Positions 1-10,355 of a stretch of 64,000 nt of DNA are shown here, one piece after another. The position numbers were made by a program, and so were the translations under genes. The notes under the pieces are model-generated. The model did no database searches. It was given only the letters and a program-made list of their open reading frames with translations, and was not told the origin of the DNA. This stretch comes from Gonatopus flavifemur (Eukaryota; Arthropoda; Insecta; Hymenoptera; Dryinidae). Location of the stretch: the NCBI GenBank assembly GCA_018340375.1, contig JAFFJZ010000051.1, positions 1,532,501-1,596,500 of the forward strand, in the 5' to 3' direction. How positions within the stretch are numbered: the stretch's first letter is position 1; every line of letters begins with the position of its first letter.

Positions 1-921
1 GACAAAAGTTTCTTGGTTTTTGACCTAGAATCCAAATCTGCAGTAAAAAATATGAGATGCTATTTAAAAAACAAGAGTTGACCTCAGAATGCCCTTGAAG
101 ATGAGATTTGAGGTCAAAGCCAAGGCCACCATCGGATGTCCCCTCAATACCCTACAATTTTCGTCCAAAAATTTTCTCGTATCTCATTTTATTTTTGGAA
201 AAAACGCCCGCGACACTTCAAATGCCCCACCCTGTATGTTGAAAATTCATTATATCATATTCTATAACTGTTATATTTGTGATTACTTTATGAATAATAT
301 ATTTTCCTTTTAGGAATTTTTCATCACTTCGGATGGAATTTCATATTGCTTGGTTATTATGATATTTATGGTCACTTTCATTTCGGATGGAAACATCAAC
401 ATACTGAGATGAATGATTACTGAAACCATTCACATGCAGTTCTTGAAAACTATATGATTGAGAAGAAAGAACATGATTTCGCTCAGTGTAATTCGGTAAT
501 ATTTGTCTGCCCGGATAGCACAGCAGGCCCTGATGTGTTCGAGGAGAATCCTTTATGAATTCTCATGGCTCCTCAAGCATTCGTAATGAACTCATCCTGA
601 ACTGTTATGCTGTACGGGTGTTTTCTTTTCGTCAGGATAATTTCGAATGACGCCAAGACCAGCCATTAGTATTTCCACACCCTAGGCTCAACGCTGTGGA
701 ACTACGCCACTCTCCTATCTGCCCTTTTCATTTCGACCGCTCTTGAGGAGTGAATTTATTAGTGCCTACCTGAGTGAGCCGGCTTGGATGAAGTTTTGGT
801 CTAGTTCCCCCCCCCCCCTCTCCCTCCCATAATTACCACTGTTGGCATTCTAGCATTTTGTGTCTTGTTGTAATTGGTCATTTTTATCATTATTGAGGTA
901 TGAATAATCAATTCCAGTAGA
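1..921. other. Non-coding, repeat-derived stretch
   Basis: I see no gene here. The start is AT-rich. Near 226-240 it carries a CACCCTGTATG motif resembling the CCCTGTATA element ends at about 27150 and 42245. A 12-base poly-C run lies at 807-818. The short open frames have no recognisable domain. The small foldback inside is listed separately. Confidence 0.4.
510..620. repeat. Short foldback element, CCCxxATAGCACA-type ends
   Basis: The left end reads CCCGGATAGCACAGCAG. The right end read in reverse complement is CACCCGTACAGCATAACAG, an imperfect inverted match. The interior has the words GAATTC and TTCATGA seen in similar small elements at 16189, 38535 and 45702. It is probably a non-autonomous MITE-like element; the superfamily is not known. 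Confidence 0.35.
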
Positions 922-933
922 TTGCAACCAGTC

Positions 934-1619
934 ATGTTCTCATATGAATTGAACGGGTCTAGCTTGGAGGTTGTTCAGAGTATGCATGATTTAGGAATCA
1001 CAATTGATTCTGAGTTCAATTCCACTATGCATTATCAAAATATGGTTAATACGGCTATGAAGCAACTCGGATTTCTGAAGCGTATGTCTATAGACTTCAA
1101 AGAACCCTCTCAACACTCTTGACACTATACAATGCTCTTGTCAGACCTAATTCAGAATATGCGTCCCAGATCTGGTCGCCTCACCAAGATAAATATTGTA
1201 AACTGATTGAGAGAGTTCAGCACAAGTTTTTGCGTTTCTCAGCTTCTAAAAATTTCACTCCCATGGCCGTGTCCTGTCATGATTATGGACCGTTGATGAG
1301 ATCGTTTGACATGACCACGCTTGAAGCTCGTAGGTTGCTTGACGATCTGGTTTTCATTTTCAAAATCATTAATGGTCAAATCAGCTGTCCTGAACTACTC
1401 TCTCTTTTGAACTTCAATGTACCATCTAGAACTCTACGAAAGCCTTCGCTTTTCAATATTCCGATGTTCACTTCACATTATTTTTATTCTGATCCAGTCA
1501 ACCGCATCTGGTTTTTGGCAAACTCATATGAAGATGATCTTGATTTCTTCTCGGGGTCAGTATCAATCTTTGAAGAATCGGCCCAGAAGGCTTTCTCTAA
1601 GAAGAGTGTGAGATTATGA
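934..1619 (+). pseudogene. 5'-truncated non-LTR retrotransposon, C-terminal reverse transcriptase
   Basis: Two overlapping open frames (922-1122 and 1119-1619, different frames) give the end of a Jockey/CR1-like ORF2. The first reads LEVVQSMHDLGITIDSEF followed by an A..LGF..R block. The second reads LYNALVRPNSEYASQIWSP and then IERVQHKFLRF. This order is typical of the region just after the reverse transcriptase palm in insect non-LTR elements. A frameshift near 1112-1119 separates the parts. The catalytic FADD region and everything upstream are missing, as expected from 5' truncation during target-primed insertion. It is dead. The clade is inferred from motif style only. Confidence 0.75.
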
Positions 1620-1810
1620 TTTATGTATTATTCCACATCTATACTTGAAGGTTCGTGATGATTTACACCGTGTCTTATTGTAATTTACTTTTTAGTACTT
1701 TATTTAGAAATTTTTTTTGTTAACCGCCATGATATCGTTTACATACTTTTGTGCCTAAAAGGCGTCTTAGCCCGTGAAATAAATCAAATCAAATCAAATC
1801 AAATCAAATC
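1620..1810 (+). repeat. 3' UTR and (AAATC)6 tail of the non-LTR element
   Basis: After the TGA at 1617-1619 comes about 160 bp of untranslated sequence ending in six perfect AAATC units (1781-1810). Simple tandem 3' tails instead of poly-A are found in several insect non-LTR clades. This fixes the 3' end of the insertion at about 1810. Confidence 0.7.
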
Positions 1811-2532
1811 AAGCACTTCGATGACAACAGTGATAACTACAGTGGGATCGGTGGTACGCTGTGAGTCTTGAGATTTCACTTCTCATGCAGCCAAGGGGAA
1901 ATTTGTCTGATCTTTGATTGAAACTCGTACTTCTTCAGAGTCTATGATAACTCAAAAGGAGTGTAAATTTCACTCGAATCAGATGAATTCCTTTGTGAGG
2001 GCAAGTCTAGTGAAATCGTGAGATTTTCGCTTTTCCCGGATGAGAGAGTGGGTGTTCCAAGGCACCCGTGGAATAGGCCTACTGGGGAGACCACGTTGAG
2101 AAAAACGCATTCTTCGTACTTTACCTCCAGGGTGATGCGGAAAGGAGTACGTTTATGTGAAAAATTAATTATGCATATTTGTTTCGCCAATTTGAGATGA
2201 TTTGAATGAAATACTCATACAAATGAATTGAGCGTTAAATTTGATATGGATGGATTATTTTCAGCAATATATTTTCAGGACTTGATCCGTCGGACCCTTC
2301 CTGGTGAAAAATGTTGAGGAAATACAATGTGGAGTTCGAATCGTGTGTTGAAACAAGAGAAAAACATGATTGATGAAGAGAATACCTACGCAGCCCAACT
2401 ATTTGGAGAGGCCTTCTTAATGAATTCTCGAAATCGTTCATTGATATTTCCAGATTTTTGGGATTCTTGTATTGCACAAATAGAGAAAAAATTCAGCCAA
2501 ATTTGAACCCTACTTCAGTTTATCCCAGTTTT
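1811..2532. other. No gene recognised
   Basis: Short open frames occur on both strands (for example 1942-2190 minus), but none shows a motif, a splice context or similarity I recognise. Confidence 0.35.
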
Positions 2533-3185
2533 ATTCAAATTTGCGAGTAGACTTTACAAAAAAAGTGTCTCTCAAGTGATATTCATTTTTCATTTCAGAA
2601 GATTCTGAATCGATCGGTTTATATCCCTCGGAGAGAAATTTTTGATATTTTTTCGTCAATTTGCTCGAGCACTTGGTGAAATTTGGAGGTGCACTTCTGA
2701 AAAAACGTTCCTGACAAGTGCTGTTCATCTTTCATTCCAGGAGATTCTGAATCGATCGGTCTATATCCCTCGGAGACAAATTTCTGATGTTTTTCCATCA
2801 ATTCCCTCCAGCACTCGGTAAAATTTGCAAGCGCACTTTTTCAAAGAAGTGTCTTCCTGGTGACGTCCATTTTCCGTTTCAGAAGATTCTGAATCGATCG
2901 GTCTACATCCCACGAAGACAAATTTTTGAAATCTTTTCATCAATTCGCTGGACAACTTGGTAAAATTCGGTGATGCACTTTTGAAAAATGTTCGTCACAA
3001 GTGCTGTTCATTCTTCATTCCAGAAGATTTTGAATCGATTGGTATATTTGGAGTAAACGAATTCCTGGAAATTTTTAATCGCCTCGAACCAGTATTCAGT
3101 AAAGTTTATAAGTCGACCTCGAAAAAAAACCTTTCTCTCACGGCGCATTGATTTTTCGTTTCAGAAGATTCTGAAACCATCAGTC
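2533..3185. repeat. Tandem array, about 142-bp units, with exon-like structure
   Basis: The core AGATTCTGAATCGATCGGT recurs at about 2599, 2741, 2883 and 3024, and in degraded form at about 3161, so the period is 141-142 bp. Every core follows a pyrimidine-rich tract ending in AG (TTTCATTTCAG, TTCATTCCAG, TTCCGTTTCAG, TTCGTTTCAG). Three units have exactly 77 bp and one has 75 bp before a GTGAAATT or GTAAAATT. The remaining roughly 65 bp has the size of a short insect intron. In one frame the first three 77-bp blocks are open and start with a KILNRSVYIP-like or EILNRSVYIP-like stretch. The array could be duplicated exons of a gene or only a satellite-like repeat. No flanking gene is visible. 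Confidence 0.65.
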
Positions 3186-4320
3186 TAATCAGAAATAAGA
3201 TCGGTTGACAAACCGTAAAAATTTATATTTGTCCATGTTAGACTGAGAAAATTGCCATCCGAAGATATAAGCCTTTTTCTTCTTTCCCTTAGTGAACTAG
3301 GAACAGGAAGGTTTGTAAAATGAATTTTCACATGAAAATACGAACAATAATGAATTCTGTAAGAAAAGTAGTAGGTAGAGTTGAAATCTTAAACGCTGAA
3401 CGTTGAATCCTATAAGGCTTATAGTCGAATTCATTCATTCATTTGTTACCTCCTGTATTTCCATGTGAAAATGCCGCTAAGCTATGGCCTGCGCTGAATA
3501 CACCGACCACATATGAGCTCCATAGACTGTTGTAGCTATGGAAAAAAAACCATGTATACCCAACTCTAATAATCTTATGAAATTTGGAAGTTTTTTATGT
3601 AATAACATCGTAATACATATGTAATACATGATTTTGAAGTTATCTGAACATCGTTCCTCGAAAATCCGATGTATGAGCAATTGTAATAACTTTTTCATCT
3701 GCAGGAAATAAAAATTGTTCCGATATTATGCATAAAACTTGTGATCTATAAAGAATCAATAATAATCAAGAATTCATTGAAGTATATCGGATTTAATTCA
3801 ATTGAGTAATAAAATACATCAAATTCATGATCCATAATCAATCGCAAGTATCAATACTTTTATTCTGTTTCAAATTTTCATTATTATTCATGTTCCAATT
3901 CATACGACCATGATCATTCAATAATCAGTATTAGACTGGCCTTCCAATTGAAGAAAACAAAAACAAGATTGAAGGGCCCCTCGCGATTTCCGGCCGGGGC
4001 ACCGGGTAGGCCAGTCCGATACTGAATATAATAAAATTGTTGCTTGGTGAAGAAAAAGCAGTGAGACTTTTCTGTAAGTCGACCACGTGGGCTTTCAATT
4101 TTTTCCGATCTTGCACGGAGTTGGCCGATTGTAGAAAAAGTAAGAACGACAAAGACCAACGGATAGTTATTCTCTCTCGATTGTCCGAGCCTACTCGAAG
4201 TGAAACGAATGCTCCCGGATCACATGAATACGGGTTTCATTGTGTGCGTATGCCTGGCAGGAATGGTGGGAGACGGAGAAGTGGTCGATGGCGGGAGTGA
4301 GAACGGTCTCGGTCTCGAAT
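3186..4320. other. No gene recognised
   Basis: This stretch is AT-rich up to about 3900, then GC-richer sequence at 3930-4330 leads into the promoter-like patch. The open frames on both strands at 3914-4300 overlap each other and show no domain. Confidence 0.3.
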
Positions 4321-4329
4321 CTGGCATCA

Positions 4330-4421
4330 CTGATCCATAGTATTTATATCAGTGCGGCAAGAAGAGTGGAGAGCGGGCTTGTGATACATCGATTGTTAAT
4401 GTGACAAAATCACTTAATTAG
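4330..4421 (+). promoter_or_regulatory. Possible promoter and first non-coding exon
   Basis: A TATTTATA box-like string (about 4340-4347) is followed by a purine-rich stretch, and an AG|GTAAGT splice-donor match lies at about 4420-4426. A GC-richer 400 bp lies immediately upstream. This is the layout of an insect core promoter with a short 5' exon, but no coding exon can be tied to it. Weak evidence. Confidence 0.2.
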
Positions 4422-4424
4422 GTA

Positions 4425-5319
4425 AGTCAAGTTTTGATCTCATGATTTATGAAATTCTTCGATTATGTTCTTGCATAAACATTGTGCATCGGTAGTAAAA
4501 AAAGTCAATATTCTGTTTTAGCCTGAACGAATAAATCTTCTTTGATCGCAAGTAGATTTTCACACGGGATGGATGAACTTGCAATAATCATTCCCACTTT
4601 TCGAATCTATACGTGTGCTCATATATATTTTCATAATGGAAAATAATTTTAAACTGCATTGGAAGCCTCCTTCGAGAAAAGACATGAATTAGAATTAGAT
4701 TGAATTAAACGTAATCACTTCTTCCTCCAGCAATAAGTTACGTAGAGTTAACCTCAATCAGGTTGTTATAAGACTATTCCTTGCATATGTGATCAAAGCA
4801 TTTGTTCATCTTCGATGAAAACAAATTCCATCTTGATTTTTATAACAAGGAAGATCAATATTTCCAATGTGAATTCAATATGTTCACAGGTATGATAAAT
4901 TCAATGGAATTAGAACATTGAAGGAAGAGATGAATGCGAATTTCTATGTGTATTGTATTAAATCATATCCTCCACCAACAATGAACAGTGGATAAATTTT
5001 GTGATGTGAGTATTCAAAGTGTATATTATCTTCATCATTGAACGTATTGCTGTGAAATATTCAAAAATATTCGAAGAAATCAATGTTTCAATCATTGTTC
5101 ATCACAATTGTGATAAATCTATCTAATATATCCAAGCAACAGTATATTTACACTGAGTTTCTAACAGGTTCATTCCAAAGTTCGATCAAACTCTGTAACC
5201 TGATTGAAAATTTTGAAAACATATTGAGGACCAAGGTATCTCATATCTGGAGCGAGTTACACCTTGTACTTGAAGCGAGTTTTACCTTGTACCTGGAGCG
5301 AGTTATATCTGAAACAAGT
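4425..5319. other. Non-coding; short degenerate repeat before the mariner
   Basis: AT-rich sequence. At about 5250-5320 a GCGAGTT...CTTGTAC motif repeats three times with a spacing of about 25 bp, directly beside the mariner insertion point. No coding signal was recognised. Confidence 0.35.
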
Positions 5320-5321
5320 TA

Positions 5322-5357
5322 CGAGGGTGGATTGATGAGTTTCCGGCCTGACCAAGA
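5322..5357 (+). repeat. Mariner left terminal inverted repeat
   Basis: It begins CGAGGGTGGATTGATGAG and includes TTTCCGGCC. It matches the right end in reverse complement with one mismatch and is preceded by TA. Confidence 0.9.
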
Positions 5358-5386
5358 AAAACAACGTTTTTAAGAATTTTTTTTTT

Positions 5387-6451
5387 TTATTTCTCAACAT
5401 AATCTCCTCCAAGGCTGATACATTTCTCATAGCGGTGTTCTAGTTTAGTAATGCCATCTCTATAGACTGATTCGTCAAGCTCCTCAAAATACCCATTTAC
5501 AGCTTCGATTACTTCTTCATTGTCCGCAAATCTCTTACCGCCAAGCCATTTTTTGAGGTTAGGAAACAGATAATAGTCACTCGGGGCTAGGTCTGGAGAG
5601 TAGGGAGGGTGCGGCATTAATTCAAACTTCAGATCGTTGATTTTAGCCATCGCAACGATTGACGTGTGCGCTGGTGCGTTATCGTGATGAAACAAGATTT
5701 TTTTCTTCGCCAGATGAGGTCGTTTAATTTTCACTTCGTGGCTCAAACGTTGCAATAAGTCTGCGTAGTATTGACCAGTGATAGTTTTATCCTTTTCAAG
5801 GTAATCAATGTATATAATACCTCTTGCATCCCAAAAAACAGTAGCCATAACCTTGTTCGCCGAAAAAATTGTTTTTGCCTTCTTTGGAGTTGATTCCCCT
5901 GGTCCAATCCACTGTTTACACTGTTCTTTGGTTTCAGGAGTGTAGTGGTGGACCCAAGTTCCGTCAACGGTTACGAATCGACGCAAAAATCCGCTTGGAT
6001 TACGCTTGTACAACGCCAAATTGGCGGTAGAAATGTTCTTCCGAATCAATTTTTGGTCGACTGTTAGCAAACGCGGCACCCATCTTGCACAGAGCTTTTC
6101 CATATACAAATGTTGGTGCAAAATATTTTGTACACGTTCATATGACATCTTACAGGTCTCAGCTATCTCACGAACTTTTAATCTGCGATCTTTCAGCACT
6201 ATTTGATGGATTTTTTCGATCATATCTGGAGTTGTGACCTCAATGGGGCGTCCTGAGCGAGGCTCATCAAAGGTGCTCACACGACCCTTTTTAAACTCGG
6301 AAACCCACTGCTTAACGGTTGAATATGATGGGGAGGATGTCCCCAGTGTTGAGTCCATCTCTTCTTTAATTTCCTTCGGCGTTAACCCCTTCAAATAAAA
6401 GTATTTGATGACAGCACGATTTCCCAGCTCTTCCATTTTTACGAAAAACAC
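5387..6451 (-). CDS. Mariner transposase, DD34D, intact
   Basis: A 354-codon uninterrupted frame encodes the enzyme that cuts and pastes the surrounding element at TA sites in the nucleus. The N-terminus has two predicted helix-turn-helix regions (about residues 10-60 and 70-115), including the linker-like GRPIEV. The catalytic RNase H-like domain has D163 in [11 protein letters not shown]257 in HHDNAPAHT and D292 in [13 protein letters not shown]. Exactly 34 residues separate the second and third Asp, which defines the mariner family. The WVPHEL-type motif is present as WVPRLL. Length fits the family, usually about 345 residues. The first Met is used here; a second Met at residue 6 could be the true start. 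All key residues are present, so it may encode active protein, but activity cannot be judged from sequence. Confidence 0.95.
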   Translation of the reverse strand: MFFVKMEELGNRAVIKYFYLKGLTPKEIKEEMDSTLGTSSPSYSTVKQWVSEFKKGRVSTFDEPRSGRPIEVTTPDMIEKIHQIVLKDRRLKVREIAETCKMSYERVQNILHQHLYMEKLCARWVPRLLTVDQKLIRKNISTANLALYKRNPSGFLRRFVTVDGTWVHHYTPETKEQCKQWIGPGESTPKKAKTIFSANKVMATVFWDARGIIYIDYLEKDKTITGQYYADLLQRLSHEVKIKRPHLAKKKILFHHDNAPAHTSIVAMAKINDLKFELMPHPPYSPDLAPSDYYLFPNLKKWLGGKRFADNEEVIEAVNGYFEELDESVYRDGITKLEHRYEKCISLGGDYVEK

Positions 6452-6578
6452 AGAGGCGTCTTGGTCAGCGTGCTCTCAAAACTAAACTAACATGGCGATC
6501 GGACTGAAACTATAGCTACAAGCTATCTAAGGATGGTACTATAGAACGCCACCTCAAGGTAGGCCTAGTGGCGCCATC

Positions 6579-6614
6579 TCTTGGTCAGGCCGGAAACTTA
6601 TCAATCCACCCTCG
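6579..6614 (-). repeat. Mariner right terminal inverted repeat
   Basis: The reverse complement begins CGAGGGTGGATTGATAAG. It is followed by TA at 6615-6616. Confidence 0.9.
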
Positions 6615-6616
6615 TA

Positions 6617-7763
6617 TAAAATCTTGAAATTTTATCCAAAATTTGAGTCATCTTCAATGCTTATTCCATAACACGTGAGTATTTTTCAGATGTTTCAATA
6701 AGTTTTGTATTCAAAATTCAATCTCAATTTCTATATTCATTTCTAATAGTCGAAAGGTTTGTTGTGTGATAGAGATAGATTTCAGGATATGCAATTTAAA
6801 TGAGATATCATCACATACAATTACAAATGGAATTATTATGTTGTATGTGATAAATTTGGATCTCAAAAAATCCAATATTCGTTTGCTCCAATCGATGACT
6901 ATATTATAATCCTCTGACATTGTGGTATCATCTAAGAGTAGCATCGATGTTGAAAATCAGAATGATCATACCACACACTGGTTTAGGGAATGATTTAAAT
7001 TCACATTCAATCGTAATGCGAGTTCATGAATGATGGGAGGATTCTTTTCTCTTCCCAAATTCATCATCAACCATTAGACAGAAATCCGAGTTATTTGATG
7101 GATTTCATTTATTGAATTCATATCACAGAAAATATTGAAATGTTTGGTTTCCAATACAGACAATCTTCATATTTGATTTTGATTTCAATTAAATTTATTA
7201 CATAAATTCTGATGAATCTAATGTAAAGTTCATTGAAATCAATTGAAAATATTTCACACTTGCGAGAAATTATATTCATTCCTTATCATCACAATTTAAT
7301 TTCTACAAAAGTAGAATTTCGTTTCTCCAGTTTCTAGAATTGTTTTGATTAAACAAAAATCAATTTGTTTCAAAGTCCATAATTGTTATTTAATATTCAA
7401 TTACCAAATCAGTGACCTAAAAAACTTTGCAAATAATCGCTTTAGTGCATTTAATATAATTAAATGCACAAAAGCACACATTCTTCTCATTGATAGTGTT
7501 GTTTGTGTGATACCATGTAATGTGATATGAATTCCTATTTTCGCATCTTCACGTGACCCTAACATATACCATTTTGAATGCTGATGTGATAGATGAACAT
7601 TGAATCTCGAAGAATACATGCAATGATTTGTTATAATTAGGTGTTCACTGCGATGAATTATATTTTCCTGTTTGAAATTTGAAAATTCATCTGTCCTGTC
7701 AGACTGTTAAAGAAATATTCACCTGTTGATGCACGGTATAAACACGATAATTCAATCTTGCAG
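6617..7763. other. No gene recognised upstream of the exon pair
   Basis: Very AT-rich. The open frames at 6711-6944 (minus), 7345-7530 (plus) and 7401-7619 (minus) lack recognisable motifs. An upstream exon of the fragment at 7764 could lie here, but I could not identify one. Confidence 0.3.
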
Positions 7764-8131
7764 GTAAATCATTATATGATGAAAGTGCTAAAGCTCACGT
7801 GGCATGTGGGGGAGAAATTCTCATCGAACCTAGAAGCGTATTAGAAGATTTTATGATATTCTTTCTTTCATATTATGTATACGGATATTGTGATCCTCGG
7901 GCAAAAAGCTTTATGGAATTCCTTTAAAGGTAAGTACATAACTGGTAATTATTCAATATCTATATTGGAATCTATTGATTGCTAAAGATCAAATTTTTCA
8001 GAGTATTTTTCAAAATCAACCCTCCTGAAGGACACAAGGAAGGCCCTAAAAGTTCAAGAGCGGCCGATATTAACGCAAAGGTTGAAAGATTGATGAAGTT
8101 ACTTAATGATCTTGGGGTTTCAATAAATTGA
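7764..8131 (+). pseudogene. Unrecognised two-exon gene fragment
   Basis: An acceptor TTGCAG ends at 7763. The 166-bp exon 7764-7929 is open in one frame (LYDESAKAHVACGGEILIEP, then a GYCDPRAKSFMEF stretch). It is followed by a consensus donor GTAAGT at 7930 and a 72-bp intron ending TTTTTCAG at 8001. The second exon, 8002-8131, continues in the matching phase (KINPPEGHKEGPKSSRAAD, then an INAKVERLMKLL amphipathic segment) to a TGA at 8129-8131. A TAA at 7925-7927 lies in frame just before the donor, so either the protein stops there or the copy is broken. I do not recognise the family. The splice signals and matching phases argue for a real, possibly multicopy, gene. Confidence 0.4.
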
Positions 8132-9300
8132 ACCTTGATTTACCCTATTTGGAGTTACTTGTACAAAAACGCAAGGATGTGGGAAAAACAAATCTTTAGA
8201 GACTAAAAACTTTGAGGTTTTCAATATTTTATCATTTGTTTTGTAAATTTTCCTATCAGAGATTCCATGGTTCTTTTTGTGATTTTGTAAAGTTGGAGAT
8301 TCATATGTTTTTATGGAGATCTGTTGAATAGCATTAGATTTAATTTATGTCAAAGGAGTATAATGTTGATATTGGAGGTCTTCAATGCTTTGAAACTATT
8401 GCATTTGAGACATTTTATGTTTGACTTGATGGATATAGCAATGTGTCAGTATTTACTTTCGTTTCATAAGGTTTTTTTTATCAAGAAAGGATTTATTGAG
8501 AAAACGTATGGGAAATGAAGAATCACAGTATTATCATTCAGATGACAAGATTGATCGAGTTACTTGCCTATGTGAAGAAGGTAGATATACCCATGTCTGA
8601 ACTAGGCATAATCTATGTGTGAAAATTTGCTTACAAAAACTATGTGACTATATATATCAAAATATGTGTCAACATGACCCACGCATAGATTATTTTTGCA
8701 AAACACACGAGAAAAAAAGATTACTTGCAGTAGCTACTCACGTAGTCCATTGTCGTATATGGTCGAAAATCGACTACGCGAGTAGCTGCTGCGAGTATAT
8801 CTTCTTTCCAGGTAGTTGTAAGCCCATTTCTATACTCAGATTATGCCTAGTTCAGACATGGTTATATCTAACTTGTTGACAAGAGTGTTGAGCTTTGGGT
8901 TTCGATACATAGAAGCTTGCTCAAACCTATTTGAAGTCACTTGAACAGAAACGAGAGGTTGTGGAGAAAACAAATCTTTCAAAACTGAAACGTTTCAAGA
9001 TTTTCAGGGTTTTATTATTCGTTCAGTCAATCTTTTTATTATTGCTTTTATGATTTTTCTTGATTCGATTCCGTGAACTTGGAAATTCATACGTTTTCAT
9101 GAAGATCTGTTGGATAGGATTGAATTTAACCATGTTATACAAACTTATTGATATTAGAGATCATAATGCGTTGAAGCTTTGTTACTTGAGATATTTTATA
9201 ATTCAATTTCGTAAGTTTTTTTATCACCGAATGATTTATTGGGAGAACGTATGGAAAATAAACGATTTCAGTATTATCATTCTTGGTTTCATTTTGTATA
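8105..9300 (+). repeat. Diverged tandem duplication of the gene-fragment tail and downstream DNA
   Basis: The segment from about 8105 to 8560 is repeated at about 8890-9290. Shared landmarks are GGTTTCRATA, an AACAAATCTTT block, GAAGATCTGTTG or GGAGATCTGTTG, TTTATTGRGARAACGTATG and CAGTATTATCATTC. Identity looks like roughly 75-80% by eye. The first copy begins within the last exon of the fragment at 7764-8131, so that exon's end was duplicated too. A MITE (8582-8870) separates the copies. Confidence 0.65.
8582..8870. mobile_element. MITE with about 33-bp terminal inverted repeats
   Basis: The left end CCCATGTCTGAACTAGGCAT (8590-8609), flanked by TAGATATA, matches the right end in reverse complement with one or two differences (32 of 33 by eye). 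The 289-bp element has no coding capacity. The superfamily is unassigned; a TA target duplication within the palindromic TATA flank is possible. Confidence 0.65.
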
Positions 9301-10351
9301 CAATTGCAGAACTTTTACACCACAATTACACACTCTCATTCCACGGCAATTAGAGAGTGGGGATCGGAGATATTTCATACCTTTGGCTGTCAATCCCTTC
9401 TAAGTTTAGTGGGTCATGACACTCTTAGAGCAACGGGTGTGTTTTCTCTTCGATTATCTTTCCATGTGTAAAGTATTTGGTGTAATGACTTTTCATCTCC
9501 TCGCGATCCGCTGTGATTAGGTTAGCTCAGAATTCCTCTTTGAATATGCCGTTATCGAGTATCAATTCTTGACGCGGTTCCTCATCTGTGACATCTTCTT
9601 CTGGAGACCTCCAAATTCTATCGTCGATATTCTCTTGAACATGAAATCTCCCCCGACTTTTTCACGGTGCACCGCAACGGTTTTATGTATGAGTGAGTGA
9701 ATGACGCGTGAATTTCGGCCAGATTCATTTCTCCATTTCGGGTTCTTTGGATGGAGTACTTGTGTACCTTTCAACTGACCCATCTTTGTAAATTCCGTTA
9801 TAGGAGTTTATTCCTTGGAGTTTATATTATATTGTTATTCGTGAATTATAGTGTCAAAACTAAACATTCGTCCTTTTTTTTCTTCTCTGAACAAAAAACG
9901 AGACGGAATCTATTTCCTCTTCCTCGAATCTGCAGTCCGCTTCTCATCCGTATTTTATATCTTTCAGTCACTACGTCGAGTCGATTCATTTGTCAGCTAA
10001 TTTAATTTCCTCAGTATTCTCATCAATTGAGAAGTCCTTTCAATTTCAATGGTTATTTCCTATGTCAACACGGCGAAGGTCGAACACTTACGTATTATGA
10101 CGTTTTGCCTTCCATGAATAATCTCCTCATACGCGGAGAATTATCAAATCCTCAACACTTGGGGCAACGGCCCAACATATCGGACCAACGGTATAAGGAA
10201 CGGCAGTGATGAGCAAAGTTATTTCCCTTCAAATCTATCCAGTGTCTTTGTTCCTATTGCCGTACCAATTAAGATTTCAGCTCATGGTAAGGATGCAATC
10301 ATCGATGCCTCATTGTCGCTGATCGACAGGAACGAATCTGATTTTAGTAAT
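9301..10351. other. No gene recognised
   Basis: This is moderate-complexity sequence with several short open frames on both strands and no recognisable domain or consistent splice structure. Confidence 0.3.
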
Positions 10352-10355
10352 TTAG

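Larger units (their letters stand above)
5322..6614 (-). mobile_element. Complete mariner transposon with TA target duplication
   Basis: The element is 1293 bp. Its ends are inverted repeats of about 36 bp that begin CGAGGGTGGATTGAT and differ at one position (GATGAG on the left, GATAAG on the right). TA flanks it at 5320-5321 and 6615-6616, the duplication expected for IS630-Tc1-mariner insertions. The inside holds one full-length transposase on the minus strand. Near-identical repeats and an unbroken gene indicate a recent insertion. Confidence 0.95.
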
